From a virus, in the IMG/VR virus record IMGVR_UViG_3300043773_000195, positions 1 to 38,050 of that record: a stretch of DNA of 38,050 nt; one strand, given 5' to 3'. Positions 14,861 to 23,373 of this stretch are shown here, one piece after another. A program made the position numbers and the translations under genes. The notes under the pieces are model-generated. The model was not told the DNA's origin. It saw nothing but the letters and a program-made list of their open reading frames with translations, and did no database searches. The number at the start of each line of letters is the position of its first letter. Position 1 is the stretch's first letter.

Positions 14861-14888
14861 TTGACATACCCTCAAACTCTGATATAAT
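14861..14888 (+). promoter_or_regulatory. Near-perfect sigma70 promoter
   Basis: TTGACA (14861-14866), a 16-bp spacer, and TATAAT (14883-14888) match the sigma70 consensus at all twelve positions. An A/T-rich stretch upstream (14806-14860) could act as an UP element; it contains two copies of TGAAAACAAA. The start of transcription is expected near 14895. It would drive the 99-aa gene at 14951. It implies that the host RNA polymerase is used. Confidence 0.9.
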
Positions 14889-14891
14889 GAG

Positions 14892-14919
14892 CCATCAAGA
14901 CGGGAAACCGCCTTGATGG
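14892..14919 (+). promoter_or_regulatory. Inverted repeat at the transcription start (operator or 5' hairpin)
   Basis: CCATCAAG (14892-14899) pairs with CTTGATGG (14912-14919). Inside, CGG and CCG enclose a GAAA tetraloop, with an A/C mismatch between the two stem parts. It starts 4 bp after the -10 box and covers the expected +1. It may be an operator for a dimeric repressor, or an mRNA hairpin shielding the 5' end of the transcript. Confidence 0.65.
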
Positions 14920-14950
14920 TTCTTTGACATTGATAAAAGGAAAGTGGAGC

Positions 14951-15250
14951 ATGACACTAAAAGACTTACGCGCGCGCGCTGAAGCCATCGGCATCCAGAT
15001 TAAAGCGGAACGCTTCAGCGTCCCGATTGAAGGTAGCCTCTGGGGTTACTGGCTGGTTGACGAAGCGACAGGTAAAGGCCCGTGGGACGATGACAACTAC
15101 TGTGCCGATAAAGATGAGATATCGGATGGGCTGGCTGCATTGGAGATAGAGCGGGCAGCCGCCATACCAAAGTGGACGGCGCAACACAAAGCTGACTTGG
15201 CCGCATTAGCTGCGGGGAAAAGCGTTCCCGTCAGGTGGCGCGTTTTCTAA
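14951..15250 (+). CDS. Protein of unknown function behind the strong promoter, 99 aa
   Basis: This protein has 99 aa from the ATG at 14951, preceded by an AAAGGAAAGTGGAG ribosome-binding region; the TTG-initiated extension to 14924 is rejected. The N-terminal helix (LRARAEAIGIQIKAERF) is followed by a beta segment (PIEGSLWGYWLVDEATGKGPW) with conserved-looking aromatic and Asp residues, then a helical C-terminus. No family recognised with certainty. It has its own consensus promoter and is followed by a terminator-like hairpin, so it is probably a highly expressed, separately controlled unit. Confidence 0.75.
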   Translation: MTLKDLRARAEAIGIQIKAERFSVPIEGSLWGYWLVDEATGKGPWDDDNYCADKDEISDGLAALEIERAAAIPKWTAQHKADLAALAAGKSVPVRWRVF

Positions 15251-15255
15251 AATAA

Positions 15256-15287
15256 AAGCCCCCGGCGGAGTGAGACGCCGGGGGCTT
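15256..15287 (-). terminator. Strong rho-independent terminator of the leftward replication operon
   Basis: A perfect 12-bp stem (AAGCCCCCGGCG and CGCCGGGGGCTT, loop GAGTGAGA) lies between convergent genes. In the leftward direction it is followed by TTTTATTTTAG, a good U-tract. In the rightward direction the hairpin is followed by A's, so it terminates mainly the leftward transcript coming from the primase-helicase gene, though it may slow rightward transcription after the 99-aa gene. Confidence 0.85.
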
Positions 15288-15345
15288 AAAAAGGTCAGCG
15301 GAGCATCACCGACCTTATCAGTATATCATCGCACGATATCAGATG

Positions 15346-17694
15346 TCAATTCCTACCGATGTTTGGCATGATGCTATTCTTAGGCAACTCTTCAGCCATG
15401 CGGCGCAACTCTGACTTGCTGTAATTCTTAACAAGATCAGGCGCGACAAAGATATGTTTTTTGGTAGGCAATTCGGTCGATCCGATTCGGCCCATGTCAA
15501 TCCAGCCCGCTTCCTTCAACGCATGAAGCAACGCAGCCTGTGGGACTTTGACACCAGCGGGCACGTTAATCGCCAGCGCGTCACAAATACGATGGAACGG
15601 CCCACCGATGACACCATCAGAAAACACGCCCGACCTTGCACGCATCAGGTCTACCAGATAGCTTTCCGCTACGCTCATGCCATGCTCGACCATGTTTAGC
15701 TTCCATTCGGTCACTGGTGGTGCAGCAGCAGGGTTAAACGCCGAAACGTCGCGCTGATGCAGCCAAGCGGCGCATTTTTCATAGCCGCCCTTCTCATACC
15801 AGCCCCATAGCGTTTTGGCTGCGCCTGTTGTCATGCGCGGTGCGCGTGTCCAGACGCAGAGCCACCGACGATCCTGCGTAGGCAATGTGATCGGCAGCGG
15901 ATCGTTCGTATACGCAACCACCATCAAGCGGTTGATCAATTCATAGGGGTGCATACCCTTACGATTGACGGACAACGTCTCAGGCGGCGCAGCGATGAGC
16001 GGCTTTAGCTTGTTAGCCATAGCGCGACGCTCTCTTGCCTCTGGTTCCTTTAACTCGTTCAGGATAACCACTTCAGCCTCAAGCGCATAACCCCATTGGC
16101 TATCCAACCCGCCAGCCTCAATGACTGACCTGTTGCGCCAGTGCTTGCCGCCAAGCGCCCAAAGGAACGGCTGGAACATACTGTCCTTGCCCGCGCCTTC
16201 ATCGCCGCCGATAAGGATTGCATGGTTTATCTTGATGTTTGGGTTCTGTATCTTGAACGCCATAGCGTCAAGGATGTGATCCAACTCTGCGTCATCTGCT
16301 ACCAGATTGCGGCAATGGCCAAGCCACGGCTCGACATCGTGATCCGCGATTGTGTCGCTAAGGGCTACATCAGGGCGGGCGTTTGTCCACCTGTTGCCGT
16401 AGACCAACCCGTCGCGCGTCACCAGAACGTCATCGCCAGCGGCAAACGTCACCGCTGCCAGTGCAGGCGCGCCACGATCTTGGCGGCGCTCGTCAAAATA
16501 GATGGATGACTGCACGCGCTGCGTCTTCTTATGGATAGAGCGGCAGTCAACGTGACGGAACAGGGCGTTGAACACGTTGCGGGCTATCTCTTGACGTGTC
16601 ACCATGTCGAAGTAGCAATCATCAGACTGTATATAAGCGAAACGCTCGAACCACTCGCTTTGTTCCAGCCGTCCTGCTTCTTTCTTTTCGACCTCACGCA
16701 CGCGCGCTGCGGCTTCGTCAGGAAAGGCTTCCGTTGGCGCTATCTTGTCATACATTGACGCCATACGTTCAGCGATTAGTTCGTCACGCAAGCCCGGCGT
16801 TACCTTTGGCCCGCCGTTAGCAGCCACCCAATCAAGGAACGTGCGGCTGTCTAAGTCTTGGCAGTGTCCATGATAGCAACAGAACGAACGATCAAGCGGC
16901 TTGTAGCGCGCCTCTATCATGCCATCGCTGTGGTCTGCATGGTTAGGACAGACGATAGCACACCAGCCGTCATTGTTCAGCGTGCTAAGGACTAGGCTCT
17001 TTTCGTTTAGCCATGTCAGGACGTTGTCCAACCCGCTGTCGCGCAACTGCACAGCCTTAAACTCTGCGGTGTCGCCTTCGGCTGGTGTAACGTCTAGCGC
17101 GCTACAAATCTGCTCTAAAGTGTATTCGCGCTCTGGGTGAAACTCGACCAGCCGCGCAGGAAAGCCACCACGCCCGCGCTTCATGTTGACGCTGCCGGGG
17201 ATACGACAGTTACGGACAGCGTTAGTCGCGCCCGGATCAGTGTAGCCAGCATCTGCAATAGCTTTGACGGCAGCGCAGAAGTCGCCCTTGTTTGGCTGTT
17301 CGCTGAACGCATAGCCCCACTGGAACGAACCTTCGCTTGTTTCCAGTATCCATGTCGGGTCAAGCGGGGGTGTCTTTGACTTAGTGCCGATGTCATCCAG
17401 CATCATGAACAACACAAACTCGACGTTGCTCGACTTGGCAGCGGGCTTGCCGTCTACAAAGCGGTCAACGATGAACGATCCTGTGTTGACATACCAAGCC
17501 TCGCCTTCTTTCATGCGCGCCTTCTCTGGCAGGAACGCAGGAAAGGTTGCCTTCGGTGCGCCGTCTGCGTGGTATATCAGGTTGCCATCGCTGTCATGCG
17601 TGGGCTTCTGACGAACGACTAAAGCTGTCTCGCCCACTGTATCAGCGGCTAATCCAGTTATGTAGTCGATGAACTTCTTGCGATCCTCACTCAT
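15346..17694 (-). CDS. Primase-helicase (RepB/AEP-type primase fused to SF3/VapE-like ATPase)
   Basis: This is a 782-aa protein. The start at 17694 has a perfect AAGGAG 6 nt upstream, whereas the ATG at 17715 lies inside the polymerase gene. Residues about 90-200 resemble the archaeo-eukaryotic-type primases of plasmid RepB and NrS-1 polymerase families: MMLDDIG with acidic pair D100-D101, WILETSEGSFQWGY, and NCRIPGSVNMK. A zinc-finger-like Cys/His cluster follows at about 249-278 (CPNH, CCYHGHC). The C-terminal ATPase has Walker A GGDEGAGKDS at about 494-503 and a Walker B-like VVILNELKE, as in VapE/DUF5906 helicases. Expected role: priming and unwinding at the phage fork, with the polymerase encoded directly upstream. 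Confidence 0.88.
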   Translation of the reverse strand: MSEDRKKFIDYITGLAADTVGETALVVRQKPTHDSDGNLIYHADGAPKATFPAFLPEKARMKEGEAWYVNTGSFIVDRFVDGKPAAKSSNVEFVLFMMLDDIGTKSKTPPLDPTWILETSEGSFQWGYAFSEQPNKGDFCAAVKAIADAGYTDPGATNAVRNCRIPGSVNMKRGRGGFPARLVEFHPEREYTLEQICSALDVTPAEGDTAEFKAVQLRDSGLDNVLTWLNEKSLVLSTLNNDGWCAIVCPNHADHSDGMIEARYKPLDRSFCCYHGHCQDLDSRTFLDWVAANGGPKVTPGLRDELIAERMASMYDKIAPTEAFPDEAAARVREVEKKEAGRLEQSEWFERFAYIQSDDCYFDMVTRQEIARNVFNALFRHVDCRSIHKKTQRVQSSIYFDERRQDRGAPALAAVTFAAGDDVLVTRDGLVYGNRWTNARPDVALSDTIADHDVEPWLGHCRNLVADDAELDHILDAMAFKIQNPNIKINHAILIGGDEGAGKDSMFQPFLWALGGKHWRNRSVIEAGGLDSQWGYALEAEVVILNELKEPEARERRAMANKLKPLIAAPPETLSVNRKGMHPYELINRLMVVAYTNDPLPITLPTQDRRWLCVWTRAPRMTTGAAKTLWGWYEKGGYEKCAAWLHQRDVSAFNPAAAPPVTEWKLNMVEHGMSVAESYLVDLMRARSGVFSDGVIGGPFHRICDALAINVPAGVKVPQAALLHALKEAGWIDMGRIGSTELPTKKHIFVAPDLVKNYSKSELRRMAEELPKNSIMPNIGRN

Positions 17695-17704
17695 CGCTTG
17701 CTCC

Positions 17705-19660
17705 TTATTTTCCATAACGATCCATGATAGCCACTTCAGCGTTCAGGGGAAGCCCTGATGCCCAAGGTGGCGGCGTACACATTATCTGCACCAGCCGCGC
17801 TGCGGCAGCCTCTGCATCTTCTTCTGGCACTTCCAAAACGATTTCATCGTGGATGTGCAAAACTACATCGTCCAACTGCCGCAAGGCGTAGCGCAGCAAG
17901 TCGTTGGCGACAGCCTGTGTGATGTTTTCACACGCTAAACCGCGCCATAGCCGCGCCCTTGGCCACTCCTTAGCGTCGGCTGCGGGCTTCCAAGAAGCCT
18001 TCGCGTAGGTCAGGTCACCTTTCTCATCGAAACGGGCGAAAGGATAACATAACACACGGCCAGACGGAAGGGCATACCAAAGATGCAATCCGTCAAATAA
18101 ATATGTAACGCGCCCCGTTGTAAACTCACGATTCTTATTCCGCATGGCACGCATATAGGTGTCTTCAAGGCCAGACCAGTACGGCACGGCCCACTTGTTA
18201 GCCCTGCGCCATGCGTCCACCATGCGCTTTGCATCGCTCTCTGACATCAGCAGGCCGTAGATGCGGCCCATGCTGGCGAACGCACCGACGCCGCCGGCAA
18301 AGCCGCACGCCAACTCTTGAACCTTACCGATCTGGCGCTGGTCTGTGTTGACATCGCCGTAACCGACATGGAAGGTTGCCATAGCGTTGTGCTTGTACAC
18401 GTCTTCGCCCTTGGCAAATATGTCCAGCTTGTTCGCGCCGAAGCTGCTGTTGGACGCCCACGGCGTCACACGCGCTTCAATGGCTGCCCAATCGGCAACC
18501 ACAAGCCGCTTGCCTTTGCCCGCCATCAGCGATGGGCGCAGCATACCTTTTAGAACGTCAGTTACGCGGCGGCCATGATCGGGAACAATCTGATGCCCGC
18601 GCACCATAGCCTGCCGTACTAATGCCGGGTTTCCGGCACACTTGCGTGGGAAGTTATGGACTTGAAGCCCAAATGATGAAGCACGGCCAGTAGCACTTCC
18701 TCCTGAAAATACGAACGCTCCTCTAACCTTATGATCCTCCTCGTCAGCAAGCGCCGCCGCACGTTGGAATTTAGCAACGGACGATGCCCACAGATCGTCC
18801 GCGCACTGGATGACTTCCGCAACTTCCGATGGTACTTCATCTGGGTTTTCCTCCGCTAGTATTAGCAGCTTTGCACGTACACTCTTGTCGATAGATAGCT
18901 TGGCTACCCCATCCTTGTAAATGGTCGCCAGTTCAAGCGCCTGCGGCCCTACCTTGTCCAGCACCCACTTCTTCATCTTGGGGCTGCGGACGGACTTTAT
19001 CTCGCCGTTGGTTATCTCTGCGACAATGTCTTGTATCTCAGCCAACTCAGCTTCAGCATAGCGCACGGCAGCCAGCGCCAATGGCCGGTCAAGCAACACG
19101 CCGCGGTCGTTGATGCGTTCGTTGACATGATAGTCTGCCAACTCTTCGTCGGACAGCGGACGCTGCGCCTGCGCTATGGCACGCATGGCCCGCACGTCCT
19201 GTTCGCAATAGTCAACCATCTCTTGCATCAGCTTGGCGTCTTCGCGGAATGTGCCGTCGCCTTGCGGAATGGATAGCGCGCGGATCAGTTGTCCGCCGCG
19301 ATGGTCTTTCTTCATGGTGGCGCCAGCGAAGCGGCCCACATCCTCAAGGCTGCCCGGCGCGCAGTTGCCGCGCGCTTGTGCTGCGGTGCAATAAAACTGC
19401 TCCAGCTTGAACTCGACCTGTAGGACATACCAGAATATCAGGCGCTCGAACGCTGCATTGTGCGCGTACACCAACCCCTTATGATCTTTGACGGCTTGCG
19501 GGAAAGGCTCACTGGGTAGCCACGTCCGCACGTCTTCGTCATCAAATGCGTATGACATACACAGCACGTCGGTGCTGGCGTCCTGCGCGTAGTTGTACAC
19601 GCCGCGGCTGCGAAGGTCGCACCGGCTGCGCGTTTCAAAGTCAATCCATAATTTAGACAT
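17705..19660 (-). CDS. DNA polymerase I family, phage type
   Basis: This protein has 651 aa from the ATG at 19660; the upstream in-frame start at 19702 is disregarded since MSKLWIDFET is the typical family start. The 3'-5' exonuclease domain carries D7 and E9 (DFET), HNAAFE and a later YCEQDVRAM. The polymerase domain has motif A VVADWAAIEAR at about 390, motif B GKVQELACGFAGG at about 445, and motif C LHIHDEIVLEV at about 603. No 5'-3' exonuclease domain is present. It is the replicative polymerase of the phage. It is followed by the primase-helicase, whose ribosome binding site overlaps the polymerase stop codon. Confidence 0.95.
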   Translation of the reverse strand: MSKLWIDFETRSRCDLRSRGVYNYAQDASTDVLCMSYAFDDEDVRTWLPSEPFPQAVKDHKGLVYAHNAAFERLIFWYVLQVEFKLEQFYCTAAQARGNCAPGSLEDVGRFAGATMKKDHRGGQLIRALSIPQGDGTFREDAKLMQEMVDYCEQDVRAMRAIAQAQRPLSDEELADYHVNERINDRGVLLDRPLALAAVRYAEAELAEIQDIVAEITNGEIKSVRSPKMKKWVLDKVGPQALELATIYKDGVAKLSIDKSVRAKLLILAEENPDEVPSEVAEVIQCADDLWASSVAKFQRAAALADEEDHKVRGAFVFSGGSATGRASSFGLQVHNFPRKCAGNPALVRQAMVRGHQIVPDHGRRVTDVLKGMLRPSLMAGKGKRLVVADWAAIEARVTPWASNSSFGANKLDIFAKGEDVYKHNAMATFHVGYGDVNTDQRQIGKVQELACGFAGGVGAFASMGRIYGLLMSESDAKRMVDAWRRANKWAVPYWSGLEDTYMRAMRNKNREFTTGRVTYLFDGLHLWYALPSGRVLCYPFARFDEKGDLTYAKASWKPAADAKEWPRARLWRGLACENITQAVANDLLRYALRQLDDVVLHIHDEIVLEVPEEDAEAAAARLVQIMCTPPPWASGLPLNAEVAIMDRYGK

Positions 19661-19721
19661 AGAAGTTCTCACTCTTCCGCTACTCGCCGGAGCGCCCAAC
19701 ACGCCCCGGCTTTCACGCCCC

Positions 19722-20384
19722 TTAAACTACGCGACGCCGGCGACGCGCACCTTCAGCGGCTTCAGGTTCAGCGGCGACTTCCAATTCCGCATCCTCTGTC
19801 TCTTCAACCGTATTTGCATCCATAGACACCCAATCGGCAATATCAAAAATAGGCGTAAGCACCTTGCCATACTTCTTGTGCATATAATGCTCGACCTTCA
19901 GTTCGATCAGCGGCACAGGCTTGGTCTGGTCTTTCTCGACCTGATCCGCAACGGCGACTGCCAAGGCTTGCACTGCACGTTTGCCGCCAACTGATGTAGC
20001 GGTGAAGCGTGCCTGCATACCCTTGTCTTCGCCGTTGGTGCAAACAAGCATCATGCCAACTTGCATTTCCCAGCCGCGTTCTGCGCCTGACGGTGCTGGC
20101 TCCAACTCTGGCAGCGGCTCTGACACCGGCACTAGCTTTTCAGCCAACACTTCGCCAGTACCCCAAGCAATGTAGCCGTGGACGAACGAAAACGGGTTAG
20201 CGGCCCAGAGGCTGCCTTCTTCGATTTCGGTCTGGTCTGCACCGAAAACCCAATGGCCTGTCTTGTCCATCTTGAGGATGACTGTGCCTGTTGGCCCAAC
20301 TTCCGTCTGGATGGAGCGCAGCGCGCCAGAGAGTGATTGAACGGACGGCAAGTTAGCGCCGCCAAATGTAGTGATATTCGACAT
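19722..20384 (-). CDS. Conserved replication-module protein of unknown function, 220 aa
   Basis: This 220-aa protein has segments such as WVFGADQTEIEEGSLWAANP, GWEMQVGMMLVCTNGEDKGM, GGKRAVQALAVAVADQV and YMHKKYGKVLTPIFDIADWV. I recall similar proteins beside DUF2800 and PolA genes in proteobacterial phages. The C-terminus is acidic (about 190-210) and then ends in RRRRRVV. Its position between nuclease and polymerase would suit a single-stranded-DNA-binding protein. That is inference; no OB-fold signature can be claimed, and the acidic tail is interrupted by the terminal Arg run. Ribosome binding site AAAAGG upstream. Confidence 0.75.
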   Translation of the reverse strand: MSNITTFGGANLPSVQSLSGALRSIQTEVGPTGTVILKMDKTGHWVFGADQTEIEEGSLWAANPFSFVHGYIAWGTGEVLAEKLVPVSEPLPELEPAPSGAERGWEMQVGMMLVCTNGEDKGMQARFTATSVGGKRAVQALAVAVADQVEKDQTKPVPLIELKVEHYMHKKYGKVLTPIFDIADWVSMDANTVEETEDAELEVAAEPEAAEGARRRRRVV

Positions 20385-20402
20385 TATATTGTACCTTTTC
20401 TG

Positions 20403-21524
20403 TTACTGGATTTTGGCCATAGCTTTGGTAAGCATCTGACCGATTTGTAAAACCGCTGGCCGGGAATCATTTTCCGGCGCAAGGGTTGAACCACTGGAGA
20501 CAGCGACAATTAAGTCCGCTGGCAATTCTATCTTGGCTTTCTTCAAAGCCTTTTCCGCTTGTGCAGGCGACAGCGGCTTGGGATCAGCCCATGCCTCTAC
20601 GCCAGCAGCCGACATGAAGGCTACAGCTTTATCCTCGTTTGTCCACTGCCTTGTTGCACGTTTGTTGACCAGCTTCCAGCCGGGGACTTTCTGTCCCGCT
20701 TCCAGAAGCCCATGCGCCAACTGCTGCAAATCCTTAATGAACGCCTCTATCATGGGTGCCTGCTCCAGATAGTGCGCTATCTGATCGACAGGCAGTGCTT
20801 CCATCTGGACTTTCAGCGCACGGTCTACAGCGCCGGTCATGACAGGGCAGACAGGCTTGGCCGCGCACCACTTGCAATGGTCGCCCGATGCCAACGGCGC
20901 GTCTGGCTTCATGGCTATCTTAACGGCAGCGACAAGTTCTTTCTCAAACTCATCAACGCGGTCTAGCGTTGTCACCCACCGCTTAACAAACGGTGGTTGT
21001 ACAATGATCAGCTCTACTTCTTTGGCTCCGTCGAAGGCCCACGCCGTTTCCGCCGTTCGCCTAGCTGCCGCAGCGTAGAAGAGTAGCTGGCTGTTTTCCT
21101 CGACTTCGACAGCCACGCCATCGCCAAACTTCCAATCCAGAACGACCGCTCTATCACCAATGCGACCAAGAAGATCGGTAGAACCAAAAACGTCAGGCAG
21201 AAAATCACCAAAACCAACCCGGCTCTCAACAGCATAAGTCATCTCCCCCTTTGGGTCTATCTCGTCCAGCGCACGCAGCGCGGGAACCAGCTTGTCATCC
21301 ACCAACGCTTCGGTCAGTACGCTATCAGCGTATGTTGTGCCGACCATGCTATACGGATCAACGTCACGCTCTAATATGGATGCAATGGTGTCATGCAGGA
21401 GCGTGCCTTCGTCGGCGTAGCTGCTGCTGGGCTTTGGCGGCATGGTATCCACCAGCGCCACGCTGCCGGGGCAGTTGATGACGCGCTTGGCGGTCGAACC
21501 GCCGACTATCTTACTATGTTGCAT
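20403..21524 (-). CDS. DUF2800 RecB-like nuclease
   Basis: This protein has 373 aa from the ATG at 21524, chosen because it has a GTGAGG ribosome binding site and the family-typical start HSKIVGGSTAKRVINCPGSV. The PD-(D/E)XK core shows EGTLLHDTI, then VVLDWKFG (D about 128, K about 130), then QLLFYAAA. A Cys-rich DHCKWCAAKPVCP at about 216-228 may form the iron-sulfur site known in Cas4/AddB-type relatives. Expected role: DNA end processing or recombination in replication. It is the first gene of the leftward replication operon and has a good promoter in the divergent gap. Confidence 0.88.
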   Translation of the reverse strand: MQHSKIVGGSTAKRVINCPGSVALVDTMPPKPSSSYADEGTLLHDTIASILERDVDPYSMVGTTYADSVLTEALVDDKLVPALRALDEIDPKGEMTYAVESRVGFGDFLPDVFGSTDLLGRIGDRAVVLDWKFGDGVAVEVEENSQLLFYAAAARRTAETAWAFDGAKEVELIIVQPPFVKRWVTTLDRVDEFEKELVAAVKIAMKPDAPLASGDHCKWCAAKPVCPVMTGAVDRALKVQMEALPVDQIAHYLEQAPMIEAFIKDLQQLAHGLLEAGQKVPGWKLVNKRATRQWTNEDKAVAFMSAAGVEAWADPKPLSPAQAEKALKKAKIELPADLIVAVSSGSTLAPENDSRPAVLQIGQMLTKAMAKIQ

Positions 21525-21554
21525 ACTGTACCTCACTTTACTGTTTGAGTGGTC

Positions 21555-21583
21555 GGTATAGACTGCAACATTTTTTAATGCAA
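21555..21583 (-). promoter_or_regulatory. Candidate leftward sigma70 promoter of the replication operon
   Basis: Read leftward: TTGCAT (-35, at 21583-21578), a 17-bp spacer, then TATACC (-10, at 21560-21555). Transcription would begin near 21548, about 25 nt before the DUF2800 start. The match is moderate (4 of 6 in each box) but the spacing is ideal. The rightward gene at 21622 has only a weak candidate (TTGAAA at 21587-21592) and no clear ribosome binding site. Confidence 0.6.
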
Positions 21584-21621
21584 GCCTTGAAAAGCAAAAA
21601 ATTTTGTAGTAGCCTTTTGGC

Positions 21622-21897
21622 ATGACTGAGAAAGAAATAGAGCGGTATTTCTGCAAACGTGTGCGGGCATTGGGCGGCTTTGCCTACAAGTTCCGCAGCG
21701 TTACGCAGATAGGCGTTGCCGACCGCATAGCTTGTATGCCCAACGGCGAGGCTTGGTTCGTAGAGATCAAGCAGCCTAACGGACGGCTGTCTGCATTGCA
21801 GCGTATATTTTCAGACGAGATGGCGCACACCAAGCAGCATTACGCGTGCCTGTGGTCGATAGAGGACATAGACGCATGGCTCAAACGCTTCAGCTAA
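21622..21897 (+). CDS. VRR-NUC domain nuclease
   Basis: This 91-aa stand-alone VRR-NUC protein shows KEIERYFCKRVRALGGFAYK, then GVADRIACMPNGEAWFVEIK with the catalytic D, E and K of the PD-(D/E)XK fold, and LSALQRIFSDEM. Phage VRR-NUC enzymes of this size are often found next to SNF2-type helicases and are thought to be Holliday-junction or flap nucleases. It begins a rightward operon divergent from the replication operon. No clear Shine-Dalgarno is seen (AGCCTTTTGGC precedes the ATG), so translation may be leaderless or weak. It overlaps the helicase gene by 22 bp. Confidence 0.92.
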   Translation: MTEKEIERYFCKRVRALGGFAYKFRSVTQIGVADRIACMPNGEAWFVEIKQPNGRLSALQRIFSDEMAHTKQHYACLWSIEDIDAWLKRFS

Positions 21898-23189
21898 GGC
21901 CGTACCAGCAACAGGCGGCGACGTTCCTGTACGAACGTGACCGCGCCATGATCCTTGCGCCTGTGGGCGCTGGCAAGACCGCTATCACATTGACGGCGAT
22001 GGATGAGATGCTGCGCGACGGCATCGTCAACCGCTGGCTGGTGGTAGCGCCCAAGCGTGTCTGCACTGATGTCTGGCCGGTGGAAGCACCCAAGTGGTCT
22101 AGCATTGTTCCCGCGTTGGCTGTCGGGCCGCCGGCGCAGCGCGCAGCAGCAATCGCAAGCGGCGCCAGTGTGGTGGTCATCAACTACGACAATCTGGACA
22201 AGCTAAAGGATTTATCAAGTTTTGATGGGGTGGTGTTTGACGAACTGACGCGGCTGAAGAACCCGTCAGGTAAACGCTATAAGGCGATGGAGAAAATTAT
22301 GTCTACGATGAGGATAAGGTGGGGACTGACAGGATCGTTTACGTCGAACGGGCTTGAGGATGTCTTCGGCCAATGCAAGATAATCAACCAAGAGTTGTTG
22401 GGCCGTGCCAAGGGTGCGTTCCTGCAACAGTATTTCATCTGCACCAACCGCGACTTCGGTCAATGGGTTCCAGCAGCCGGCGCGCTTGAACAGGTCATGA
22501 AGCGCATCCGCCCTGCGACATTCGTGCTGGAGCCGGGCGAGTACAAGGACAAGCTGCCGCCGTGCCATGTCACAGAGGTACGCGTCCCACTGGATGACCG
22601 CGCGCCATACGAAAGAATGAAGCGGGACTATGTCGTGCGCTTTGGCGAAGACCAGATCGTAGCGCAGAACGCCGCAGCGGTAACGACCAAGCTGCAACAG
22701 ATGGCGTCTGGCTTTGTCTACAACCGCGACGCTGGCCCCGGTTCGATATGGTTCAGCAGCCACAAGTTTGACAGGCTAGAAGAGTTGCTGGCGGAGAACC
22801 AGCGGGCAAACACCATCGTCGCCTACACCTATCAGGAAGAGTTGGCAGAACTGAAGCGCCGCTTCCCGCACGCCAAGACGATGGATGATCCTAACATCAT
22901 TGAACACTGGAACGCCGGTCAGGTCGAGTTGCTGTTGGCCCACCCTAAGTCGGCAGGGCACGGGCTGAACCTACAACATGGCGGATGCCACATGGTCTTC
23001 CTGTCGCTGCCGTGGTCGCTGGAGTTGTACGAACAGACGGTCGGGCGCCTGCACCGCAGCGGCCAGACAAAGGATGTCTGGGTCTATGTGATGCTAACCG
23101 AAAAGAGTATTGATGAACGCATATGGGCAGCGTTGCACGACAAACGTGCGGTGTCTGACATAGCACTAGAGGAATTAAAAAATGAGTAA
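21876..23189 (+). CDS. SNF2-type SF2 helicase
   Basis: This protein has 437 aa from the ATG at 21876 (AGAGGA ribosome binding site); the earlier in-frame start at 21846 is less likely. Motifs: Q-like LRPYQQQAA, motif I LAPVGAGKTA (about 28-37), motif II VVFDELTRLK (about 119-128), motif III-like WGLTGSF, and C-terminal SAGHGLNLQHGG and QTVGRLHRSGQT (motifs V and VI). Motif II is DELT rather than DEAH/DEGH, as in several phage SNF2-like proteins. These helicases are paired with VRR-NUC nucleases in many phages; a role in DNA repair, recombination or fork remodelling is expected. Confidence 0.9.
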   Translation: MAQTLQLRPYQQQAATFLYERDRAMILAPVGAGKTAITLTAMDEMLRDGIVNRWLVVAPKRVCTDVWPVEAPKWSSIVPALAVGPPAQRAAAIASGASVVVINYDNLDKLKDLSSFDGVVFDELTRLKNPSGKRYKAMEKIMSTMRIRWGLTGSFTSNGLEDVFGQCKIINQELLGRAKGAFLQQYFICTNRDFGQWVPAAGALEQVMKRIRPATFVLEPGEYKDKLPPCHVTEVRVPLDDRAPYERMKRDYVVRFGEDQIVAQNAAAVTTKLQQMASGFVYNRDAGPGSIWFSSHKFDRLEELLAENQRANTIVAYTYQEELAELKRRFPHAKTMDDPNIIEHWNAGQVELLLAHPKSAGHGLNLQHGGCHMVFLSLPWSLELYEQTVGRLHRSGQTKDVWVYVMLTEKSIDERIWAALHDKRAVSDIALEELKNE

Positions 23190-23373
23190 ACTAAACTGGC
23201 GGTCGATGATTGCCGTGCTGTCTGACCTTACGGAAGACGAACTAAAGCAGGCGCTGGACGCTGAACTGAAGACACACAAGCGCCCTGCCATCGCCCGGCG
23301 GTTACATCAGCGCTACTCTGCTATGCGGACGGCGCGGGAGCGCGTTCAGATTATGAAAGGACTAAAGAAATGA
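23182..23373 (+). CDS. Small helical protein, 63 aa
   Basis: This 63-aa, Arg/Lys-rich all-helix protein reads LSDLTEDELKQALDAELKTH and RPAIARRLHQRYSAMRTARE. It overlaps the helicase end by 8 bp and the DUF3310 start by 4 bp (ATGA), so it is firmly inside the operon. No family recognised; its basic, helical character would fit a nucleic-acid or protein-binding accessory. Confidence 0.7.
   Translation: MSKLNWRSMIAVLSDLTEDELKQALDAELKTHKRPAIARRLHQRYSAMRTARERVQIMKGLKK

Noticed and set aside
14924-14950. TTGACA at 14924 as a second promoter and TTG as start of a longer 99-aa gene
   Set aside because: No -10 box fits before the ATG at 14951, and the ribosome binding site points to that ATG.
22266-22763. 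165-aa leftward ORF inside the helicase gene
   Set aside because: Antisense to the helicase with intact motifs on the other strand; no motif of its own.
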